NCBI GenBank assembly: GCA_948567375.1
Contig: OX419757.1
Location: 52,452,001 to 52,516,000, forward strand
Source: Lunularia cruciata
Lineage: Eukaryota > Streptophyta > Marchantiopsida > Lunulariales > Lunulariaceae
DNA length: 64,000 nt
Reading direction: 5' to 3'
Positions within the stretch are counted from its first letter, which is position 1. The number at the start of each line of letters is the position of its first letter. Below are positions 46,441-57,839 of the stretch, piece by piece. A program made the position numbers and the translations under genes. A model generated the notes under the pieces. That model saw only the letters and a program-made list of their open reading frames with translations. It was not told the DNA's origin and searched no databases.

Positions 46441-47916
46441 TATGAAGTATTGATATTGGATAACATACAAATAATAATTTTAATTTCCTTGGAGCTCCTT
46501 CCTATAATGCTTTAGCATTGTGCTCCTTGAATTTCCATTTTTTCCATTTTAGATATTATCTTCTTGATCCATAAGCTCTTGTGAGCTTCAACTTTTAGTT
46601 TCTATGACTACACTTTCACACACAATTTTTCTAAATTTTCCATCTTTTGTGCATTTATTTTAGCCAAATTATATTGCTCTCTAGCTTCTACGCACTAGCT
46701 CTTCATTTGGAATATGTTGCAAAGTCCTACAAGAAAGATGCAAGAGATGATGTAATCTTTGAATTCACTTGTGATACTTTCTTCTTCTTTTGATTGTTCT
46801 CCTCCTGGTCGCCTCCTTTATCACCCTCTTGTGCTACATTCTCATCCTCAAATATTCCAACTTTCACAAATGTTAAACCATTCTCATTATTGGCATGGAA
46901 ACATCATCTACATGCACATGACTCTCCTCCTCTACCCTAGGCACACAGCCTTTTTCTAGCCTTTCAATACTCATTACAATAAAGGGAATTAAATCTTTGC
47001 AAGCAATGAATGATATACATAAAAATGCCTGACTGGCTACCACAATAGGATTCTACTCCTCCTTGGATGAAACTCTACCATTATCCTCTTATAATCCATT
47101 CCTTGCAAAATAACAATATAAAAATCACTTCCATTCCTTGCAAAATATTAATGTTAAAATCACTTCCAAATTTGCTCCAAAAGAGCAAGGAGTGTATTGT
47201 TTTCTCTGTAATAAAACATGATGTCCATCTATCAAAGTCAATAAAAAGATGAATCAACTTATCATCTATAGTTCTCCATCCTTGCTTAAACTATTTCTTT
47301 GTGAGACCTTCATCCATGTGTTTGTCCTTCCACTCAAGCATCTTTGTATGTTTTCATATAGTGTGCACACTTTTTTTACAACTTGTCTTTGGTCATTGAC
47401 TTAAGAAATCCTTTCCTGTACCACACCAAACAAGTAGCCATATAGCTTAAAGTGGTGCTCTTATGTATTGGTTTCTTGCAATTTCCTCCATTGATTTGCA
47501 AGAAGTCTTAGGATTTTCTAAATAATCTAGAATTTGCACATAATGATACAACATCATACAAAACCTTGATCTAGTTTAGCTTTACTCTCAATAGACGATA
47601 CAAAGGACACCATCTTCAATAAGTCTTGAAATGTGCTTCTTGGTGATGTACACTCTTTGGAATTCAAATTGACACAAGACAAAATGATAAGAGTAGTCAA
47701 AGTGTGAAAGCCTTCCATGTTCTCTATTGCTCAACAATTTCTAATTTCTCTTAAACCCAACTCTCTTAATAATGCAGCATGGCGCACAAATTTACTTTCT
47801 CCTAATTATCAATGGCACAAAACTCCTTAAAACTTAAGCTCAAACTCTTAAACATTTGAGTTTGGCAAGGAATGATATAATTGACTGAATGAATTCATCA
47901 ATGATAAGATAACATA

Positions 47917-48342
47917 TGTAAAAGACCGAATCCAAGGAGAGAAATAGGAGAATGGAAACTCACATTGGGACACTTGAATGAGGGAAAACTCCGAATGCCT
48001 AGCATGAGCTTTGGCTTTGGTATTTATAGGTAGCATACAAGGCCTTTGAGAAGCTTCTCAAGAAGCTTTCTCAAGCCGCTTTCTTAGAGTTCAAGCCAAG
48101 TTAACTAGGAAGCTTCTCAAGAAGCTTCCTTCTAGAAGCCACTTACTTGGCATGCAAGCTAAGCTAGTTGGAAGCTTCTAAAAGCTTCCTTCTAGAAGCT
48201 ACTTACTTGAGGTGCAAGCTAAGCTAGCCGGGAAGCTTCCCAAGAAGCTTCCTAGATACTTCTGGAATATTCTAGGGTAATTTGTCTTATGTGCTACTTC
48301 GTAAGCCCAACTAACTTTATTGTTAAACTCCATATTGTTACA
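47917..48342 (-). repeat. 3' LTR of the second chromovirus
   Basis: Plus-strand limits TGTAAAAGACC to TTGTTACA. Minus-strand promoter TATAAATACC lies near 48018-48027. The middle consists of AAGCTTCTAGAAGC and AAGCTTCCCAAGAAGC palindromes. It is longer than its partner mainly through an extra AAGCTTCTC-type block. Confidence 0.92.
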
Positions 48343-48365
48343 TATTCCCCCACCACTAGTTGGTG

Positions 48366-48570
48366 ACATCCTCATTGCCCGTGAAGCTTCAAATTCTTGG
48401 ATGGCCGTATGTGCATTCTGGAGGTGAGAAAGAGATTCCCTTGTGGTATCATGAAGGAAATACCCTTTCCAAAGGACCTTGTACTCCGTATGTTAGCGAT
48501 GGCCTTGTTAACTATGGCAATGTGCAAGGATACGATCAACTTTGTACTCCTCATGATCATTGATAGGGAT
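48366..48570 (-). pseudogene. Chromodomain remnant of the second chromovirus
   Basis: The minus strand reads HEEYKVDRILAHCHS, stop, QGHR, stop, HTEYKVLWKGYFLHDT, then LQNAHTAIQEFEAS, a chromodomain with the YxVxxIL, YKVLWKGY and EFE elements. The usual TWEP is changed to TTRES. Two stops interrupt it. Confidence 0.82.
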
Positions 48571-48591
48571 AGGAAGAGGGGGAGGTTGGAC

Positions 48592-49535
48592 TCAAGAGGA
48601 AAAGGAAGAGGGGTTAGGAACAAAAGGTTTCAACTTGGAGATGTGAAAGACAGGATGGATATGCATGTGACAAGGCAAGGCAAGTTGATAAGCAACAAGA
48701 GAGACAATTTGGGTGATATTAAAGGGTCCTATCCAATTAGGCGTAAGTTTACAAACTTGGGTATCAAGTGGGAGAGGAAGGTTACTAGAAGATAGCATGA
48801 CTTTATCACCAACTTCAAAGGTGAGATCACGATGATGGTGATTTTGAGCAACAAGGAGGTGAGACTTGGCTTGTTGGAGAGATTGGGATATAGTGGTCAA
48901 GAATGTGGAAGTATGAGGAACCTGAGATGGAGGGAAGCAAGAAAAGAATGTGGAACAAGCGGATCTTGGCCAAAATTGAGAAAGAAATGAGAAAATCTGA
49001 TGCTTGCTTGTTTGGAATTATTGTAGGCAAATTCTGCAGTTGCAAGATATTCATCCCAATTGGTATGGTGGACATTGACAAAGGCACGCAACATATCCTC
49101 CAATGTATGATTTGCACGTTCGGTTTGTCCATCCGTTTGAGGATGATAGACCGTGGACAAAGAAAACTTGGTGCCGAGTATTTGGAAGAGTGCTTGCCAA
49201 AACTTCCCGATAAATTGAGGATCATTGTCGAAGATGAGTACACGTGGCATCCCATGATGCTTGAAGATATTGTTGAAGTGGATTTGCGCTAAGGTTGGAG
49301 CATCCATGGTATCACAGGTTGGTGCCAAGTGGATTTGCTTACTAAGCTTATCCACAAACACCACAATTGCAGTGTGTCCTTGTTTTGCCTTTGGCAAGGA
49401 TGTGATGAGATCCAAGCTCACATGCTCCCAGCAAGCAGATAGAATGGAGAGTGGTTGAAGGAGTCCACTCGGGTTTTTGTTGCTGGCCTTGTTACGTTGG
49501 CAACTCTCACACAATTGGACAAATTTTTTGAACAT
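48592..49535 (-). pseudogene. Integrase core and C-terminal region, frame-broken once
   Basis: The piece at 48897-49535 holds the zinc-domain end (CESCQRNKA), the first Asp in HVSLDLITSLP, the second in FDNDPQF, and the Glu in YHPQTDGQTERANHTLE, so all DDE residues are present. The next piece (48592-48900) carries FEVGDKVML and the GPY/F module KLTPNWIGPFNI. The frames differ near 48897-48900, a single frameshift. The N-terminal HHCC part upstream (49540-49740) is also in another frame. Confidence 0.88.
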
Positions 49536-50017
49536 CTTGTGTCATGTTGGGCCACCACCATTGACGTTGGAGAGGTACCCAAGGTCTTGTCCACACCCAC
49601 CAACGATGGGTAAATCATGCACAAGTTGAAGGTCACCTTTAGCCGGAACATAGATCCAATCCTCATGGAATAAAAGGACCTCCGTGATGGAGAAGGTGTT
49701 GTACTCCTTATCACATGCTGTAAGGCAACCATGTATCATTTGGAAGAAGGGATCTTAGTGTAGAGTTGACTGAAACTCGTTTTGGACCTTGGAGTCAATT
49801 GACACCGTTGAAATTGCCACTGTGATGAGAGGAAGAGACTTCAAATCAGGTCATCGTGATAAAGCATCAAGGATGACATGGAATTGACCTGGTTTGTACT
49901 CAAGTTTGATGTCATACAATTGGAGTTGTTCCTCCCATCAATGATGTCGACTCTTCATGTGTTCCAAGTGTAAGGTCTGTAACAATAGTTTATGATCAGT
50001 TCGCATGATCACTTGTT

Positions 50018-51133
50018 TCACCAAGAGGTAATGCCTCCATACCTTGGTGGCGTATACCATTGAAAGTTGTTCTTGATCTCGAGCAGAGTAGTTTCATTCA
50101 ACCATATTGAGTCGGCAAATACAAAGGCAATGGGATGGAGTCCATTTGGGAATTCTTGTTGCAACATGGCTCCAATTGCAAAGTTAGAAGCATCAAAATC
50201 AACCACACAAGGTAGTTGAGGATCATATGGTTGAAGAATGGGTCTTGAAGACACCATATGCTTTAACTTCTGAAATGCTTCTTCATGCTTGGTGGTCCAT
50301 TGGAGGCTCGAGTTCTTTCCCAAGAGGTCAGTCAATGGTGCAGTCACATGAGCATAATAATGGATGAACCGTCGGTAAAAACTGGCCAATCCATTGAACG
50401 CCCGTACTTCTGTAGCATCCTTTGGGGTAGGCCAATCAGTAATGGCCTTGATTTTCTCTTTTTCCATCTTAATCCCCTCTGATGAGATCTTATGACCCAA
50501 GAAGGTAACCTCCTTTTGCCAAAAGGCACACTTCAACTTCTTGTAGTAAAATTTCCCTTGTCGTAGTCGTCTTAGGACTTCTTGCACATGATTCATGTGT
50601 TCCGCCTCTGTCTTGCTATTGATTAAGATATCATCCAAGAACACCACCACGAACCAATCCAATAGTCCATCCAACACCCGATGCATCTGATCCATGAAGA
50701 TTGCTGGAGCATTAGTGAGTCTAGAAGGTAGAACTCTCCACTCAAAATGCCCATACCTTGTGCGAAAGGTAGTCTTTTGCACATCTTCTCTATCAATAGG
50801 AATTTACCAATAGCCGCTGTGAAGATCTAGCTTGGAAAAGTAGCGTGCTCCTCTTAGTTGATCAAGCAAGTCATTGATCCGAGGCAAGGGATATGCATTC
50901 TTCAAGGTTTGCTTATTGAGCCCGTGATAATCAATATAGAAACAAAGTCCTCCATCCTTCTTTGGCACAAATAGTATTGGTGCTCCCCAAGGAGAGGTAT
51001 TATGTTGTATGAAGTCCTTCTCCAACAACTCTGTAAGTGTTGTTTGCAATTCCTCCAACTCCTTTGGTGATAGCAAATAGATCGGTCTACTCATTGGGGT
51101 ACTCCCTAGCAATAACTTGATCTTGAAGGGCAT
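50018..51133 (-). pseudogene. Reverse transcriptase / RNase H with one nonsense codon
   Basis: 51133-50804 carries the RT entry ([50 protein letters not shown]) and ends at a TAA where the family has Gln. The same frame resumes at once (IPIDREDVQK) and runs to 50018 with FLDDILINS (catalytic Asp pair), FLGHKISSEG, and the RNase H start VVDFDASNFAIGAML. RNase H beyond about 50050 is disturbed. Confidence 0.9.
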
Positions 51134-51581
51134 ACCTCAATCGGCGGGTAATCCCTTTGGCATATCATCCGGAAACACATCCGCAAACTCCTTAACTATC
51201 CAATCACCATTGCTTGATGAGGCTCTCGGCACTCCGTAAATTGTTCTTGTGTAATTGGCTTGATCCACATGGCAAATACAGACTTATCTTCCTCCAAAGC
51301 TTGCTCTATGGCTACTTTACTAACAAACTTCCCTTCTAGGGACTCATCTTTCTTCCAAGCTTGCTCCCTGGTTGCCTTCTTGGCAAACTTCCCATATGGG
51401 ACTCATCTCCCTTCCAGGTTTGCTCTATGGCTACCTTCTCAACAAACTTCCCATCTTGGGACTGACTATTCTTAGGTGTCTTACTCAGAGGTGCCAAACA
51501 ACCTAATCGGAAATTCCTACCTTGGTGTTATACTTGAATTTGGTGTTGGGTCCAATCAAATTGAACCTTATGATATTAAAG

Positions 51582-51899
51582 CTAAGGTAGACCCAGAATG
51601 ATATCATAGTGTAGAGGTGCCACTACAAACCTCATACACTCCAAATACTCTTTCCTAATCTTGAAGGTAACAGGATGCAAGGTGCGGAATGCAAAACCCT
51701 TTCTACCATCCGTCATCATCAAACTACTTCCAATTGCTGGCTTAATAGGAATACCCAATTCCTTTGCTACTTGCATAGACATGCAATTAACTAAACTTCT
51801 AGAATCAACCAAAATCCTACCACCCCGATTAGATATTGTACCTTGCAAGTGAAGTAGACTTGCATAGGTCAAACTTTCAATCCCATAAGAACTAATCAA
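51582..51899 (-). pseudogene. Aspartic protease region with altered active-site loop
   Basis: The minus-strand frame carries GGRILVDSRSLVNCMS, where family members have DSGA/S; here Gly is replaced by Arg, which should abolish activity. It ends YDIILGLP, the conserved ILGMxW-type segment. It lies between gag and RT as expected. Confidence 0.75.
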
Positions 51900-52019
51900 G
51901 CTCCCAATAGGCGGCTTGAAATCTCCTATTGGGATTCTTTGTTTCCCTGATCATTCCACTCCACAACCTCCACCTGGGCAACTTGTCAAGGTTGTCTATT
52001 CTTGAGTGGACATTCAGCA

Positions 52020-52740
52020 ATGCAATGCCCCAATTGGCAACAATAAAACAACCACCATTTTGTCGTAGTTTCTCTCTATCTGCCCTGCCAAGTGGTCTTT
52101 GTTTGAATGGCATCAATCTCCATTGGTGTTGGCTCCTCCACTTGTGTGTAGTGTATTGATAGGCGTTATGGAGGTCGAGGTTGAGGCCAAGTTGTTGCCA
52201 CTAAGGAATCAAAATGTTCGGCCAACCGCATGGCTTCCTCCAAGTGTTGTGGTTCTTGCATGGTTACCTCTAATTTGGTTCTTGCCTTCAAGCCCCTCAC
52301 AAATTGATCCAGAGCTTCACCTTCCAATATATCTAGAATTTGCATGATGTTGTTTTTGAACTGTGTGATGTAACTTCTTGTAGAGCCAATCTGTTTCATT
52401 TCTGCCTACTTATCTTGTGCAGCTTTGTGTGGCATTTATAACTTGGAACCGACTAATTATTGCGCTCTTGAATTCTGCCCATGTCAAGATTGGTGCAACA
52501 ATTTGTCGTTCAACTTGCTCCACTCGGAATCTCCATGATAGCTTTGCTATTCCATCCAATTGGCTAGAAGCCAAGAGAATTTGTTTTCGCTTGTCTTGTA
52601 GATTGGTAGCTTCAAAATAATGTTCACAATCAAACACAAAATTCTCCACTACACCCGGAAGATTCTTGCCTTCAAATACCTTGCATCTAGGGAATGTGAT
52701 CCAATCTTCTCCTTCTTGAATTGGTACTCTCTCCACTTGC
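52020..52740 (-). pseudogene. gag region of the second chromovirus
   Basis: The capsid-like sequence at 52410-52736 (VFEGKNLPGVVENFVFDCE, then ILASSQLDGIAKLSW) continues in another frame at 52166-52399 (STRSYITQFKNNIMQILDI, then FVRGLKARTKLEV), with a frameshift and a TAG near 52400-52412. A zinc-knuckle remnant near 52020-52060 reads FYCCQLGHCIAEC but has lost its first Cys. Confidence 0.8.
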
Positions 52741-53090
52741 TCTTGTCATCAAAGATCTTGCCCATCCAACAATCAAGTAAGGTGCTCAATTTGTTGTTGC
52801 ATAGCAAGGATAACATTGTGTATTGCCGCCATGGTTGCTACTCTATCACACCACCTCCAATCTATCTAATTTACTAACACATAGAAACAACACGTCCACC
52901 GTTCTCCATAAGTTACAACCGGAAGCACCAAGGGTTCCTCAGATATGTTGATCATATGTAGAAAATCTTGTCCAAAGTGCAAGGTGATGAATTGTGTGAA
53001 ATGATGCTTGGGGCATATTTGGACGCAAAAACCCCAATGGTTCGGTGGAAGTGGATTTGGTGGTCCATAAAATCCATCCATCCCATTTCT

Positions 53091-53102
53091 GCTCTGATAC
53101 CA
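53091..53102 (-). other. Primer binding site, perfect tRNA-iMet match
   Basis: Minus strand TGGTATCAGAGC, one base after the 5' LTR end. It confirms the priming tRNA and the orientation. Confidence 0.93.
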
Positions 53103-53103
53103 A

Positions 53104-53517
53104 TGTAAAAGACCGAATCTGAGGAGAGAAATAGGAGAATGGAAACTCACATTGGGACACTTGAATGAGGGAAAACTTCGTATGCCTAGCATGAGCTTTG
53201 GCTTTGGTATTTATAGGTAGCATACAAGGCCTTTGAGAAGCTTCCTCAAGCCGCTTTCTTAAAATGCAAGCCAAGTTAATTGGGAAGCTTCTCAAGAAGC
53301 TTCCTTCTAGAAGCCGCTTACTTGGCATGCAAGCTAAGCTAGTTGGAAGCTTTTAAAAGCTTCCTTCTAGAAGCTACTTACTTGAGGTGCAAGCTAAGCT
53401 AGCCGGGAAGCTTCCCAAGAAGCTTCCTAGATACTGCCAAAATATTCTAGGGTAATTTGTCTTATGTGCTACTTCGTAAGCCCGACTAACTTCGTCACTA
53501 AACTCCATATTGTTACA
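53104..53517 (-). repeat. 5' LTR of the second chromovirus
   Basis: Partner of 47917-48342. It keeps the TATAAATACC promoter segment on the minus strand (near 53206-53215) and the terminal TG and CA. Differences from its partner are a handful of substitutions plus one indel. Confidence 0.92.
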
Positions 53518-53759
53518 ACATAGGAATTCAACTTCAGGGGAAGGGAAAAATTCATCAATGACAAGATTGGATTCAAAGAAAGTACAATATAGGATTCAAG
53601 TTGGAGATCTCATAAAATCATCTCCCTTGGATTAACTTGCAATTAGAAGCAAGAATAAGTGCTAATTCATACTTCTCAAGAGGGAAAATTTCAAAAGGTT
53701 TCCTTTTGTTTTTTTGCTAATTAGACATCCGTCCTTATCACCCAACCCATTACACAAGA

Positions 53760-54070
53760 TTTCAAAATTTTCATTTCTTATTACACACATTCTGCTACTA
53801 GGATACTTATAACTTTAAGCTCTAAAATGTATTATGTTCTTGACCAAGTTTATAATAAACTTTAAAAAAATTTCAACACAATTTTTTTTTTCAGGTTGTG
53901 TGCTCTTGAATATGCTTAAATATGTTATCAAATACAACAAAATTTATGAGGTGCACATTGGTTTACACTTGTCTACGTTGGAAATGATTGGATTTGCTCT
54001 AGGATACACTATTGTGGACCGTGGTAAATGCTGCCAAATGTGGACACATTTCAGAGAGCATCCAAATTTG
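53760..54070 (+). repeat. Dispersed repeat family B, right copy
   Basis: Matches the reverse complement of 46080-46440. Its frame (53834-54076) reads YEVHIGLHLSTLEMIGFALG, similar to the left copy's YEVHIGIHFSMLGIIGSALG. Similar readings in both copies could reflect a former coding element or simply shared DNA. Confidence 0.65.
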
Positions 54071-55819
54071 TTGTGATGTGCATTAATGATGATTGTTGTA
54101 GTGGGCTTTAGGTGTGTGCTAGGTTTTGAAAGGTATGCAGTGCACTATAGATTTTGGTGGAAGTTACCAATGTGGTTGATAGGGTATGCCCTTATGTCAT
54201 TATTATGGATGTGGTTGTGAGTATACGTGATTGTTTGATTGTTAGAGATGGTGCCAATAAGTGATGATAAGTTTAAATCAAGCAAATCCATTAATTAAAA
54301 TAGTTCATAAATTGAAATATGTTAAATAGGAGGATTAACAAGATAAGACCTGAATGAATAACAAGACAAATTGCATTTTTTTGTTTGGACTTAGAGGATT
54401 AAGAAGACAAATACTAGTTTTCAAGTTTGTGATATTCACCCTTATCATTATGGAAGAAATTGCCCCATAGAAACATCCAAAGGAATGAGTATAGGACTTA
54501 TTGCTTCTTTGGCTATTCATGCAAAAAGAAGTGTTTTAGATTGTATCAAAAGTCAATTTTGTAAAATATCAGAAATTATCAATTTAGATAAAATTATTGA
54601 CTTATCAGCAACTTAATATGAATATTATGGAATATAGACTAAAATTTTCAAGCATTGGATAAAAAAAACTAAAGATATACTTAGCACTTTTGATGATTAA
54701 TAGCTCAACTGCCTTATTCAACAGCCTTAAGGCAAAACTATCCTTAATAACAAAATAAACAAGCCATAAGCTGTATACATTTTGAGGGTCACCTCTTGAG
54801 CAAATAATTTGTAGGATTGAAGAGAATGTAGTTTCCATATCCCAGCCTAAATAATCATATGACTCAATACAAACATTGCAGTTTGAGATTTCACCAGGCA
54901 AAACGATTCATATGTTTAAAATGACACATATATGAATAAAAATGAGAAAATTCTCACATGAACTTCAAAAGAAAATGTACATATGGATAAAAATGATTAT
55001 ATGTACATATGGGTGTATCAATGTATGAAATAGTTGTGAGATTATATAATTAAATGTGTGAAATAGTAGTGATACTATGTCACAACTATATTATATAGTT
55101 GTCCGTGTTCAGGTTTGCGTTAGTCTTGCCGGAGTGTGCACTACTATAAATGTTGTAAGCATTGATTGCCCATATAAAAGACACTGTTGTAGCTCCTTAA
55201 TGATATTACCTTAATATAGAAGACCTAAACCAAAATTTTATGTTGAGCCCATGTAATGTAGGGCTCGGCATAAATTTTTGGTCTTCTATGCAAAAATTTA
55301 TGCTGAACCCAACACTACATGGACATGAGGTGGTTCTCATAAGACATAAGCGGGAGATGAAAAAGAAGGAGGTTAAAAAATCAGGATATAATTCATACAT
55401 TTCCATGATATTAGCGAGTGAGCTAGGGAATTGTCCAACCAAAAGGTAAATTGGTTTGAAAACCACAAGTAGTTAAATACAAATAATAAAAATATTAATT
55501 ATTTTTATTAAGGAAATTCCTTGTATTTTAACAATATGCCAAGGTTTTAAATAAAAGGACCTAAGAATATTGAATTCATTTAATTTAGAGACTATTAACT
55601 ATTTGTTCAATTAGGTCAGCTTTGGGCCTATAGAGCTTCATATGTTCTAGCCAAATTAATTAATTTTTTATTAATGCCCCCAAATGATGCTAGTTGAGAA
55701 ATGGATGTAGAACCCATTCAAAGAAGGGGGATCATAACCCACTAAAGTATGGAATAGGTAGAAAAAAGCAACCATGTAGAACACTTGAAGGATGGGAAGA
55801 CACCATCAAGCCATACAAG

Positions 55820-56145
55820 AGAGAGATAAATGTAAAATAGTGCTAAGCTCCAATAGTAACGATATGAGCAATCTGCACTATGGCACCTAAGATATCTGAG
55901 CTATGCAAGTCGTAAGGTCTACAAACTATTCAAGAATCCCAAAGAAGCATCACCTAATGTGATTGCTCTCCTATAGATTGTACTAGCCAAAGCTCTTTGT
56001 AGAGCAATAAACTCACACTGTCTAAAGTGTGCATTTATGAGAGTGGTACTCCCTAAAATCTAATGTGATAAGCTCTTGGATACTCCTTGACAAATGTGTC
56101 AAGTGTCGTGTCCATTGATCCATATAACTTTTAAGGCTAGAAGAA
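55820..56145 (-). repeat. Dispersed repeat family A, copy 3
   Basis: Same orientation as copy 1 (10266-10590), inverted relative to copy 2 (34690-34990). Shared blocks include AAGATATCTGAGCTATGCAA, AAAGAAGCATCACCTAAT and CTAGAAGAACAAAG. The copies are well diverged. Confidence 0.65.
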
Positions 56146-56355
56146 CAAAGACGTGGCCTCACTACATACCCCTATACTTGGAGAGTTTCCATGTTGTTCC
56201 TCTACTTGCCGCCCATCTAGGAGGATGAGTAATCACTCCTTCCAAAACTACCTCATGCATAGGGTCTATAACCACAACATCCACCACTATAACCTAACCA
56301 ACTCAGACCAAGTACAAGTCTGCTTGGACACATGTCCTCTATAAAGCATACAAAT

Positions 56356-56826
56356 TGTAAAAGATCAAGACCAAGGGGAGAAATAAGAGGATTGAAGATC
56401 ACATTGTGACACTTGAATATGGGAAACTTTGAATACCTAGCATGAGCTTGGGCTTTGGTAGTTATAGGGAGCATACAAGGCTCTTGAGAAGCTTCTCAAG
56501 AAACTTCCTTAAGCCATTTTCTTGGAGTGCAAGCCAAGTTAACCGAGAAGCTTCTCAAGAAGTTTCCTTTTAAAAGCCACCTACTTGGCATGCAAACTAA
56601 ACTAGTTGGAAGCTTTCTAGAAGCTACCTACTTGTGGTGCAAGCTAAGCTAGCCAGGAAGCTTCCCAACTAGCTTCCCAAAATCCCCAAGAAGTTGCCAC
56701 TTGTCATATATGTTACCCAATACTTGGAAGGTACCTAGTAGCTTCCTGGATACTATTAGAATATTCTAGGCTTATTTGCTACTCCATTAGCCTTAACTAA
56801 CTCAATGGTAACTCCATATTGTTACA
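56356..56826 (-). repeat. Solo LTR of the second chromovirus family
   Basis: 471 bp with plus-strand limits TGTAAAAGATC to TTGTTACA. It is flanked by CAAAT (56351-56355) and AAAAT (56827-56831), a probable target duplication with one mismatch. No primer site or internal sequence adjoins it. Confidence 0.8.
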
Positions 56827-56831
56827 AAAAT

Positions 56832-57839
56832 GCTCCCTCCAAGGAAGATATCCACTCTCTCGTGCCATAGCAAAAGTTATATCCTTGATGTCATCATGGG
56901 TAGCTATCCTATGTCCTCCAAAAAATAATTGTGCCATGTGGACCATTTTTGCATCTAATGTAGAACCACACTCACAAATGAGTAACAAAGATGCAAACAA
57001 ATGGACCAAACTTAGGCATAACCTCATTGTTATAGAGAAGGTAGCTAGTGCAAGTCAGAATGCACTAATGCATGGTCAAGCTAGGAATCAAGAGCATGCA
57101 CCCTTGTTGGAGCAAGAAAAGAGACATGATCTAGTGGCCCAAGGAATGGAAGAGTCAACTAAGAAAGAATAAAGCATATGTTGACATTGTTGTTCCATCA
57201 AGGAATATTGCAAACCTATGGTCCAATCTGATGGTAGTGAAGCAAAGGATAGAAGGTCCTCTCATGCTCGTAAGGATGGACCATCTCTTGTTTGCTATAA
57301 TAACACCTAGAGAGAAAAAGATCCCTCGTCCACTTTGTTCACATTTTTCTCCAAAATTGGCCTTTTAGCAACCACAAAATGGGAGGAAAGTAGGGATGCC
57401 AAGAGAGCTCAACTATCCAAACATGCTAAAGGTGCCATTTCCTTCATAGATAATAGGCCTACCCCTCTTCATAAGATCAGTAGAGATGTCTGTCTATGCA
57501 CCAAATCCCCCATCACACACTTGAATGTCCTTGGTTCAATGATGTCACCAAAGACTTCCATAATCTTCCTATCAAAAGCCCTCAAATGTGATAGGAAAGT
57601 CAAGGAAGGAGGAAGTGTGCAAAGAAAGTAAGTTGGTCAATGTGCAATAATAGAGGAGAGTATACCAAATGCCACCTTCATATCTCCTCATATAAGAAGG
57701 TCACTTACATGGAGAATATCTTATGCAAGAGTAGCATCTAAGAAGCATATGACAAAATCCTCAAATCCTATTGGCACTCCAAGGATATGTAATACATATG
57801 TAGATGTGACACACCCCTCAGGAAGCTCAACGTGGGGAG
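56832..57839. other. Spacer with short ORFs, no gene recognised
   Basis: The 117-codon plus-strand ORF (56819-57172) and the 98-codon ORF (57335-57631) overlap minus-strand ORFs and show no domain. Words such as GEAKDRRSSHARKDG-like charged stretches hint at transposon gag origin, but this is weak. Confidence 0.35.

Larger units (their letters stand above)
44261..47916. other. AT-rich repeat-derived DNA, no clear gene
   Basis: Contains a 152-bp tandem duplication (44905-45220) and one arm of an inverted dispersed repeat (about 46080-46440). Short ORFs (44601-44819, 46759-46959, 47067-47252) lack motifs. A 50-bp near-repeat of CCATTCCTTGCAAAATA sits near 47095-47170. Confidence 0.5.
47917..53517 (-). 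mobile_element. Ty3/gypsy chromovirus, near-complete, with perfect target duplication
   Basis: A 5.6-kb LTR element on the minus strand bounded by ACATA duplications (47912-47916 and 53518-53522, identical). LTRs are 426 and 414 bp. It has a perfect 12-base tRNA-iMet primer site (53091-53102), a purine tract before the 3' LTR (48344-48357, minus strand GTGGTGGGGG), and gag, protease, RT, RNase H, integrase and chromodomain in Ty3 order. Coding regions are interrupted by few lesions (a stop in RT, a stop and frameshift in gag, changes in integrase and the chromodomain), so it is younger than the element at 661-7266 but not autonomous. Confidence 0.93.
53523..56355. other. AT-rich spacer with two dispersed repeats
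   Basis: No gene recognised. It holds repeat B right copy (53760-54070) and repeat A copy 3 (55820-56145). A short inverted repeat near 55236-55322 (ATAAATTTT-GGTC with GCAAAAATTTATGC) gives look-alike ORFs on both strands (55206-55466). Confidence 0.5.

Noticed and set aside
56797-57172. Overlapping ORFs on both strands right of the solo LTR
   Set aside because: They start inside the LTR and share no motif with retroelement proteins.
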